From: Verrucomicrobiota bacterium | Lineage (GTDB): Bacteria > Verrucomicrobiota > Verrucomicrobiia > Limisphaerales > AV2 | Length of the DNA: 5,285 bases | Assembly (NCBI GenBank): GCA_003219345.1 | Contig: QHOP01000216.1 | Coordinates: 1 to 5,285 of the forward strand | Direction of reading: 5' to 3' | In this document: piece after piece, positions 1-4,832 of the stretch | How the letters are laid out: every line of letters begins with the position of its first letter | How positions within the stretch are numbered: the stretch's first letter is position 1 | Notes under the pieces: model-generated | The model's input: only the letters and a program-made list of their open reading frames with translations | Told to the model about the DNA's origin: nothing | Databases searched by the model: none | Translations under genes and position numbers: made by a program

Positions 1-7
1 TCGGCCA

Positions 8-34
8 CCCTCTCCCCGCCTTGCGGGGAGAGGG
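8..34. repeat. GC-rich perfect palindrome upstream of the deacetylase gene
   Basis: Two perfectly complementary 12-base arms, CCCTCTCCCCGC (8-19) and GCGGGGAGAGGG (23-34), flank a 3-base loop CTT. A second partial copy of the right arm (GGGAGAGGGG, 37-46) follows at once. No T-run follows, so it is not a canonical intrinsic terminator on the + strand, although a hairpin this stable could still end transcription from a gene to the left. Palindromes of the form CCCTCTCCCC/GGGGAGAGGG are common dispersed intergenic repeats in many bacteria; assigning this one to that class is from memory. Confidence 0.7.
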
Positions 35-86
35 CAGGGAGAGGGGTGCCCATCTGGTTCATGGTCCCAATGCGTGCGCAAAAGCG

Positions 87-94
87 AAAGGAGG
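87..94 (+). promoter_or_regulatory. Strong ribosome binding site fixing the deacetylase start
   Basis: AAAGGAGG lies 6 bases before the ATG at 101. It is close to a perfect anti-16S match at good spacing, and it sits inside the longer reading frame that could start at the GTG at 74. The ATG at 101 is therefore the preferred start. Confidence 0.85.
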
Positions 95-100
95 CTTCCC

Positions 101-958
101 ATGAACCCCTATCAGCACCTCGTCTCCGAATACGCCCGCTTCGCTAAAGAGGGCAGGAGTTATCCGCTCGGCACGTTTGCGCAGTTGCCACGGCCGCACA
201 CCGCGTCGGACGCGCCCAAGGTTCTGATTTTCTCGCCGCACCCGGACGATGAAGTCATCGTCGGCGGACTGGCGCTGCGGCTGTTGCGCGAGGCGAAATG
301 GAACGTCATCAACGTCGCCGTCACACAGGGCAGCAAGAAGGAACGCCAGACTGAGCGGTTGCAGGAGTTGAAGAATTGCTGCGACTGCATCGGGTTCGGC
401 CTCGTGCAAACCGCGCCTGATGGACTGGAGAAAGTGAACCCGAAAGCGCGCGAACAGAATCCGGCGCAGTGGGCGCAATCGGTCAAAGCCATCGCCGACA
501 TCCTGGCAAAGCACCAACCGCGCGTGATTCTTTTCCCGCATGATCTGGACTGGAACAGCACGCACGTTGGCACCCATTTCCTGGTGATGGACGCGCTTAA
601 AGTCCTGCCGCCGGACTTTGCCTGTCACACCGTCGAAACGGAATTCTGGGGACAGAATCCTTCTCCGAACCTGATGGTGGAGTTGAATGTGCAGCAGGTG
701 GCCGATCTCATCACCGCGCTGACCTTCCACATCGGCGAGGTGCGGCGCAATCCGTATCACCTCTCGCTGCCGGCGTGGCTGATCGACAACGTGCGCCGCG
801 GCGCGGAACTGGTCGGCGGCCAGGGCGGCGCCGCGCCGGACTTCACGTTCGCAACGCTTTATCGGCTGCGCAAATGGCGCGACGGCAAGCTGGAGAATGT
901 GTACGTGGGTGGCCGTTACCTGAGCTGCGCCGACAAGCCCGAGAGTTTGTTTGTTTGA
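101..958 (+). CDS. PIG-L/LmbE-family N-acetylglucosamine-type deacetylase
   Basis: This 285-residue protein belongs to the PIG-L (LmbE-like) zinc-dependent deacetylase family, whose members remove the acetyl group from N-acetylglucosaminyl compounds such as the precursors of mycothiol, bacillithiol and GPI anchors. The metal-site signature HPDDE is at residues 47-51, after a hydrophobic strand (VLIFS) and before the usual GG and helix. The C-terminal metal motif appears as DWNSTHVGTH (150-159), where the common form is HPxHxGT; His155 is the likely metal ligand, and the first His of HxxH is replaced by Asn152. There is no signal peptide or TM segment, so it is probably cytosolic. The first 38 residues form an extension before the Rossmann-like core. 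The ATG at 101 is chosen over GTG 74 because of the ribosome binding site. The gene stands alone and converges on the PBP4 gene. The exact substrate is unknown; an amino-sugar or sugar-phosphate role is inferred from the family only. Confidence 0.9.
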   Translation: MNPYQHLVSEYARFAKEGRSYPLGTFAQLPRPHTASDAPKVLIFSPHPDDEVIVGGLALRLLREAKWNVINVAVTQGSKKERQTERLQELKNCCDCIGFGLVQTAPDGLEKVNPKAREQNPAQWAQSVKAIADILAKHQPRVILFPHDLDWNSTHVGTHFLVMDALKVLPPDFACHTVETEFWGQNPSPNLMVELNVQQVADLITALTFHIGEVRRNPYHLSLPAWLIDNVRRGAELVGGQGGAAPDFTFATLYRLRKWRDGKLENVYVGGRYLSCADKPESLFV

Positions 959-1037
959 GGCAGGACACGATGTGCCAGGCTCGCGGAGCTGCAACCAGAG
1001 TAGAACGCCTCCAAAAATTTTACGTGAGCTGAAGCCA

Positions 1038-1123
1038 TGATCGGTGGGGTGAGACTCCGTCGAGCCCTGATCTCCAACGGGCGGAAAGTAACGGCTCGAC
1101 GGAGTCTCGCCCCACCAGGATCA
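1038..1123. repeat. Long inverted repeat between convergent genes
   Basis: The left arm (1043-1066) begins GGTGGGGTGAGACTCC and ends GTCGAGCC. The right arm (1093-1116) begins GGCTCGACGGAGTC and ends CGCCCCACC. The arms are 24 bases each and complementary except for one position, which would be a G-U pair in RNA (T1050 with G1109). The loop is 26 bases. Outside the stem, TGATC (1038-1042) pairs with GATCA (1119-1123) past a 2-base bulge. The element sits between the convergent stop codons of the deacetylase (958) and PBP4 (1196), where it could act as a bidirectional terminator, but it has no T-run. Its form suggests a dispersed REP/MITE-like element; copy number cannot be seen here. Confidence 0.8.
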
Positions 1124-1163
1124 GGGAAAGCTGATCGCACCGGCCTCGTTCGGCTCCCGCTGC

Positions 1164-1185
1164 GGCGGGCCGAGGACGGCCCGCC
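1164..1185. repeat. Second, unrelated palindrome next to the PBP4 stop codon
   Basis: GGCGGGCC (1164-1171) and GGCCCGCC (1178-1185) form a perfect 8-bp stem with loop GAGGAC. It lies 8 bases beyond the 3' end of the PBP4 gene (stop at 1194-1196 on the - strand) and so could serve as its terminator hairpin, although no T-run follows on that strand. Its sequence is unlike the 1038-1123 element. The surrounding GC-rich block (about 1141-1192) looks like part of a dispersed repeat, recalled from related genomes and not verified. Confidence 0.6.
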
Positions 1186-1193
1186 CTACGACG

Positions 1194-2819
1194 TCACGGC
1201 TGGTCCGACCGCCCTTTGAACTCGGCCAGCATCACCGGAATCAGGTCGAGGTCATCCTTGACCGAATGTCTCCCATCCGCGTCGTAATTGTTCAGCATGA
1301 GCGAGAAGGCCAGGCGCTCGCCGGCTGCCGTCGTCACGTAGCCGGAAAGCGAGTGCACGTGCCCGATGGTTCCGGTTTTAGCCCGGACATTCTTCTCGGC
1401 TGCGGTTCCGTTCATCCGATTGCGAAGCGAACCATCCACCCCGGCAATCGGCAGCGCGTCGCGGAAAACCTCAGCGCAGCGGTGCCGGCTCATGAAGACG
1501 AGCAGTTGAACAATCGCCTCAGGCGTGACCAGCGCGCTGCGCGACAGGCCGGAGCCTTCGTCGAAAAGCAGTTCGCCGCGCCGGACGCCGGCGTCCCTGG
1601 CGAAGCGGTTCAACTCCGCGATGCCGGCTTCTTCCGTCGTCTTCGCCTGGTGGTCCGACTTTTCACTTCGCGCACCGACCTGCAGCAGCAATAACTGGGC
1701 GTAGAGGTTTTGCGACGACTTCATCATCTTGTTGACCAACTCGCTCACGGGCCGTGATTCGATCGAGGCCACCTCCATGAGCCTGGAGAAATCCAGCGGC
1801 TGCGCCTGGCGGTCCAGCCAGTTCACAGAACGCGATTTGCCGGCGACGACGATGCCGCGCTTTTCCAACGCCGATTTGAGGCGCGTCACGAACCAGAGCG
1901 CCGGGTTATGCACGCTCACGGCGTCGGTCCAGTTGGTGCCGACCGGCAACGAGCCGGAAATGTAAACCGTGTTCTGAGGCAGTGGACGGTAGAGATTGAT
2001 TTCGCGCCTGGCGCCTTTGTCTGCTGTTTTGGCGCGGTTGATGAAAGTGAGAAAATCAGTTGCCGGCTTGCTCACGATTACGCAGGGGTCGCCTGTCTTC
2101 GCACCGGACTTGAAAACGAGGTCAACCACGTTGTCCTCCTGACTGAGCGCGGACACCTCCGCGCCGTAGTAGTTCGGCAAATCGTCCCACGTCCAACTCG
2201 ATCCGAAGGGCGGCCCGCGAAAAAAACTTTCGTCACCGACGAGATCGCCTTCGATCCGTTTGATGCCGGCAGCCACCAGGGCCGTTACGAGCGGATCAAG
2301 TGATTTGCCGGAGTCGCCGCCGTTGAACCGCGCGGCAAACGACGGATCGCCGCGCCCGTAAATGATCAGGTCGCTGTGGAGCGTGCCTTGGCCGTCCGGT
2401 TTGCCGGCAGCGCAGCACGAAGTCTTGATCCGGTAATCCGGTCCGAGTCGGTCGAGTGCCAGCGCGCCGGTGAAAAGCTTGGCGTTGGACGCGGGCTTGA
2501 GCAGTTTGCCCGCGTTGCGCTCATACAGCCCTTTGCCGGTGTCGAGTGAAACGACTTTCACGCCCCAAGCCGCGGCAGCAAAGCTTGGTCGCGAAATGTG
2601 GGCGGCGATTCTGGTCTGCAGTTCTGCAAGGTTTCCTGCCAGCCTGGCCGCGTTCGTCGATAGCGGATGTGTTTCTGCGGCGAAAAGAGGGACCGTGAGA
2701 CCAGGCAGCCAGAGAATCAGCGCACGCCAGCGAAAAATCTCATGAACACATTGCCTGAGCAAGGCGCAGCGGAACGTTGAATGCTTCAACCGCTTTAACG
2801 GTTTTTCCAAGCGTCGCAT
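1194..2819 (-). CDS. dacB: D-alanyl-D-alanine carboxypeptidase/endopeptidase, PBP4 family (peptidase S13)
   Basis: This periplasmic penicillin-binding protein trims peptidoglycan peptides or cuts cross-links. All three active-site motifs are present (numbering for the 541-residue product starting at 2819): SxxK as SNAK (111-114, nucleophile Ser111), SxN as SQN (369-371) and KTG (481-483). Further family hallmarks are WDDLPNYYGAEVSALSQEDN (211-230) and DEGSGLSR (420-427). The gap of about 255 residues between SxxK and SxN fits the extra domains inserted in S13 enzymes. A hydrophobic stretch (about 33-48, ALILWLPGLTVPLFAA) is a likely signal peptide with cleavage near the AA. The start is uncertain. 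In-frame ATGs at 2903 and 2819 both lie in apparent repeat DNA with no ribosome binding site and give an overlong n-region. A TTG at 2762 would give a compact signal peptide and 522 residues. The gene is divergent from the TPR gene and convergent with the deacetylase gene. Confidence 0.92.
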   Translation of the reverse strand: MRRLEKPLKRLKHSTFRCALLRQCVHEIFRWRALILWLPGLTVPLFAAETHPLSTNAARLAGNLAELQTRIAAHISRPSFAAAAWGVKVVSLDTGKGLYERNAGKLLKPASNAKLFTGALALDRLGPDYRIKTSCCAAGKPDGQGTLHSDLIIYGRGDPSFAARFNGGDSGKSLDPLVTALVAAGIKRIEGDLVGDESFFRGPPFGSSWTWDDLPNYYGAEVSALSQEDNVVDLVFKSGAKTGDPCVIVSKPATDFLTFINRAKTADKGARREINLYRPLPQNTVYISGSLPVGTNWTDAVSVHNPALWFVTRLKSALEKRGIVVAGKSRSVNWLDRQAQPLDFSRLMEVASIESRPVSELVNKMMKSSQNLYAQLLLLQVGARSEKSDHQAKTTEEAGIAELNRFARDAGVRRGELLFDEGSGLSRSALVTPEAIVQLLVFMSRHRCAEVFRDALPIAGVDGSLRNRMNGTAAEKNVRAKTGTIGHVHSLSGYVTTAAGERLAFSLMLNNYDADGRHSVKDDLDLIPVMLAEFKGRSDQP

Positions 2820-2900
2820 AAACCATTGAAACTGTTTGCAGGGGCTGCTGCCCGCCTCAAACCGACTGAAGCCGGCCGTTAAGGTGATGCTTGAATGCGT
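2773..2900. repeat. Putative dispersed repeat covering the 5' end of the PBP4 gene
   Basis: This stretch contains several short palindromes close together: TTGAATGCTTCAA (2778-2790), AACCGCTTTAACGGTT (2788-2803), GGGC-TGCT-GCCC (2842-2853) and GCCGGC (2871-2876). The phrase GACTGAAGCCGGCCGTTAA (2864-2882) resembles intergenic repeats I recall from Verrucomicrobiota genomes. Translated in the PBP4 frame it gives a basic, low-complexity leader with no family resemblance. The borders are approximate, and repeat status is an inference that needs a genome-wide copy count. Confidence 0.45.
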
Positions 2901-2981
2901 CATGCGTTTATTTTTGGTTTCAACTTCTGTTGTTTTGCTTTAACTGTTGCCTTTTGCCAAACTGGAAACCCATCAATTTAT

Positions 2982-3479
2982 ATGGGCAAACTGACGCCGC
3001 CGGACGATCATTACTTGAACGCAGCGATTGGCTGGCTGGAATTGGGGAACACAGCTGAAGCCAAGGTCGAATTGACGAAGATTTCATCGGACCAGCGGCA
3101 GCACCGCGAAGTGCTCGAAGCGGGATGGCGGATTTGCGCGGCGGAACGGAATTGGCCGGAGGCGCTAGAGGCCGCACGCCGACTTGTGGCGACCGACCCT
3201 GACGATGCCACTGGATGGATCCACCAATCCTACAGTCTGCACGAGCTGAAGCGGACGCGCGAGGCGTTTGACTTGCTCCTGCCCGTCGTCGAAAAATTTC
3301 CCGGCATCAGCACGATTCCCTACAACCTGGCCTGCTACGCCTGCCGCCTCGGCGACCTGGAGGAGGCGCGAAGCTGGCTGACCGAGGCGGTCAGGATCCG
3401 CGGCAAGACGGACATCCAGCGAACCGCGTTGGCGGACCCTGATTTGCAGCCGATGTGGGAAGAGATCAAAAAGCTTTAG
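2982..3479 (+). CDS. Small tetratricopeptide-repeat (TPR) protein
   Basis: The product has 165 residues and begins MGKLTPPDDHYLNAAIGWLE. It consists almost entirely of about four TPR-like helix pairs, at roughly 11-42 (AAIGWLELGNTAEAKVEL), 43-75 (NWPEALEAARRLVATDPDD), 77-109 (GWIHQSYSLHELKRTREAF) and 112-143 (PYNLACYACRLGDLEEARSWL). It ends in a conserved-looking tail, LADPDLQPMWEEIKKL. TPR proteins are protein-protein interaction scaffolds; no catalytic motif is visible and the partner is unknown. I chose the ATG at 2982 because similar small TPR proteins, as I recall them, start with this MxKLTPPD phrase. A longer frame starts at the ATG at 2895 and adds 29 residues that look like a signal peptide but lie in or next to repeat DNA. 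No clear ribosome binding site is seen for 2982. The gene is 30 bases upstream of the next one and probably co-transcribed with it. Confidence 0.85.
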   Translation: MGKLTPPDDHYLNAAIGWLELGNTAEAKVELTKISSDQRQHREVLEAGWRICAAERNWPEALEAARRLVATDPDDATGWIHQSYSLHELKRTREAFDLLLPVVEKFPGISTIPYNLACYACRLGDLEEARSWLTEAVRIRGKTDIQRTALADPDLQPMWEEIKKL

Positions 3480-3509
3480 CAAGTAAGTCGTTTCACTCAA
3501 CCTTCCGCC

Positions 3510-4208
3510 ATGTATCGCAGCCTGAACGCCGATCATATTATCCAAACCATCGGCCAGCTTCGCGATCGTATTCAGGAACGGTTTCCTGACGCGGGTTTGA
3601 CCAAAGTTGCGGAGGAGCTTCAGCGGATCGGGACCGAAGCGGTGACCCGCGCTGAATGGATTGCCCGTCCGTTGTTGCCGTTGCGCATCGCCATTGGGTT
3701 TTTGGTCGCGCTGCTTGCGTCGATCATCCTCCTGGCGCTTGCGAACCTGAAAATCTCAAAAATGTGGGAGAGCTTCGCGGATTTCGTACAAGCGGTGGAC
3801 GCGGGAATCAACGACATTGTCTTCGTCGGCATCGCGATCTTCTTTCTGGTCACACTCGAAGGCCGGATCAAACGGAAGCGAGCGCTCGGTGCGATCCACG
3901 AACTGCGCGCGCTCGCCCACATCATTGACATGCACCAGTTGACCAAGGACCCGGAAATTATTCTGACCGGCGGGCCGGCCACCAAATCGTCACCCAAACG
4001 CACGATGACCACCTTTGAGATGTCACGCTATCTCGATTATTGCAGCGAGATGCTGTCGCTGATCGGCAAGGTCGCCGCCCTTTACGCGCAACGGTTCAAC
4101 GATCCCGTGGCGCTGTCGGCCGTGGACGAAATCGAAGACCTGACGACCGGACTGTCGCGCAAGATCTGGCAGAAGATCATGCTCATCAATCAAAGCGGCG
4201 GCAAATAG
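3510..4208 (+). CDS. Two-TM membrane protein of unknown function
   Basis: The product has 232 residues. A soluble, helical N-terminal part (1-53) is followed by two hydrophobic segments, about 55-79 (LPLRIAIGFLVALLASIILL) and 100-117 (INDIVFVGIAIFFLVTLEG). A positively charged turn, RIKRKR (119-124), suggests that the C-terminal half (about 119-232) is cytoplasmic. That half is helical and carries motif-like stretches HELRALAHIIDMHQLTKDP (130-148) and YLDYCSEMLSLIGKVAALYA (174-193), then DEIEDLTTGLSRKIWQKI (206-223). I believe similar hypothetical proteins occur in other bacteria with the HELR...IDMHQLTKDP block, but I do not know a function. The ATG at 3510 lacks an obvious ribosome binding site, which suggests translational coupling to the TPR gene ending 30 bases upstream. 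A joint role with the TPR protein is an inference from position only. Confidence 0.82.
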   Translation: MYRSLNADHIIQTIGQLRDRIQERFPDAGLTKVAEELQRIGTEAVTRAEWIARPLLPLRIAIGFLVALLASIILLALANLKISKMWESFADFVQAVDAGINDIVFVGIAIFFLVTLEGRIKRKRALGAIHELRALAHIIDMHQLTKDPEIILTGGPATKSSPKRTMTTFEMSRYLDYCSEMLSLIGKVAALYAQRFNDPVALSAVDEIEDLTTGLSRKIWQKIMLINQSGGK

Positions 4209-4269
4209 CTGCGGAATAGTGACAGAGCGCAGCCCACGGTGTCGTACTTGTTTAGCGTGGCGACTGCGC

Positions 4270-4406
4270 CGTAGCGCAGATTTCCAAATCTGCTGTATCG
4301 CGGGTTTCCTACCCGCAGACGCTTCGCCGCCCCCAAAGCCGCGGCACTGGCGACGGCTCTGCCGATTGGAAATCGGCGATACAGCAGGTTGGAAACCTGC
4401 GCTACG
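4270..4406. repeat. Composite palindromic repeat of four mini-hairpins
   Basis: Outer arms at 4270-4301 and 4376-4406 are inverted copies of each other, starting CGTAGCGCAG and ending CTACG, with two substitutions and one indel. Nested inside are four small hairpins that share a TTTCC (or GGAAA) core: GCAGATTTCCAAATCTGC (4276-4293), GCGGGTTTCCTACCCGC (4300-4316), GCCGATTGGAAATCGGC (4361-4377) and GCAGGTTGGAAACCTGC (4384-4400). The first two are in one orientation and the last two in the other, around a GC-rich centre (4317-4360). Stem bases differ between units, yet each stem stays paired. Translated readings of this DNA give a small spurious ORF (4219-4458). It looks like a dispersed non-coding element. 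It follows the membrane-protein gene and might also terminate its transcript. Confidence 0.85.
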
Positions 4407-4717
4407 TCAAAGGGCGCTAAAACAGATACACGGCGTCAGCCGTGGGTTTAAGTGTTGACGGAATTCAGAGCCGCGTAGCGGCGAAAGAAAGTTCAAGTCA
4501 CGAGCCCCGGTCTGATTCGGTCACCTCGCCAGACGAGCTTGGCGAGAAAGCGCAGCAGAGCAAGGAAATCCAATCCGATCACTGCCCGACGCAGTCTACG
4601 TTGTCGCGCTTTAGGGTTCTTTAGCTCTGAAGAATAAGGTGTTCCCCCCATTGTCCGGGATGTCTTGGGATGGTTTGCTTGCATTCGTAACCTCTTTTGT
4701 AACCTGAAAGGATCAGT
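4407..4717. other. Intergenic stretch with small stem-loops, no convincing gene
   Basis: No reading frame here looks like a real protein. Three short stem-loops can be seen: CACGGC-GTCA-GCCGTG (4429-4444), GCCGC-GTA-GCGGC (4470-4482) and CTCGCCA-8 bases-TGGCGAG (4525-4546). The GCCGCGTAGCGGC phrase followed by GAAAGAAAGTT recalls another dispersed intergenic element, which would make this a second repeat beside the 4270-4406 composite. Nearer the last gene, GTAACCT occurs twice 12 bases apart (4687-4693 and 4699-4705), a possible regulator site. I could not identify a convincing -35/-10 pair. Confidence 0.5.
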
Positions 4718-4832
4718 ATGAGTGGGAAAGGTGTCTGTTGTCGGTCATGTACGGTCCTCGTGAAATCCCGGTGTCACTTTCTTCCGCTTGCGCAAGCCGT
4801 AACCCGGCGCCACCAATCAAAGGAACCAGAAA
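4718..4832 (+). other. Probable untranslated leader of the FG-GAP protein gene
   Basis: The 115 bases before the propeller gene contain an ATG at 4718 with a good ribosome-binding-like AAAGGA 5 bases upstream (4707-4712). The frame it opens is Cys-rich at first and then overlaps the FG-GAP gene in another frame to 5137, so it is probably not a functional protein. A perfect 12-base palindrome, GCTTGCGCAAGC (4786-4797), lies 35 bases before the FG-GAP start and could form a small hairpin. I compared the region by eye with c-di-GMP (GEMM) riboswitches and saw no conserved core. Confidence 0.35.
4819..4824 (+). promoter_or_regulatory. Ribosome binding site of the FG-GAP protein gene
   Basis: AAAGGA lies 8 bases before the ATG at 4833, good spacing for a Shine-Dalgarno element. 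It supports 4833 as the start over the upstream ATG at 4718, which opens a different frame. Confidence 0.7.

Noticed and set aside
59..994. 311-codon open frame on the - strand opposite the deacetylase gene
   Set aside because: It is an antisense shadow in GC-rich DNA. The protein is Arg/His/Gln-rich without family features, while the + strand has the HPDDE motif and a strong ribosome binding site.
1266..2303. Several + strand frames inside the PBP4 region (1266-1694, 1908-2303 and others)
   Set aside because: They are shadows of the - strand PBP4 gene, which carries all three active-site motifs in a single intact frame.
2740..2762. Possible frameshift at the PBP4 start, using an out-of-frame - strand ATG (AGG...ATGAGATTTTTC) with a weak ribosome binding site
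   Set aside because: That frame stops after eight codons, and no single-base change can be shown without a reference; the repeat-overwriting explanation is simpler.
4219..4458. 79-codon + strand frame after the membrane-protein gene
   Set aside because: It is a translation of the composite palindromic repeat (phrases such as RLEIGDTAGWKPAL come from the hairpin units). Such frames are often annotated as hypothetical proteins, but the DNA pattern is palindromic, not coding.
4740..4832. Possible c-di-GMP (GEMM) or other riboswitch before the FG-GAP gene
   Set aside because: GCCGTAACCCGGC looked suggestive, but the conserved GEMM core elements and tetraloop receptor arrangement are not present by eye.
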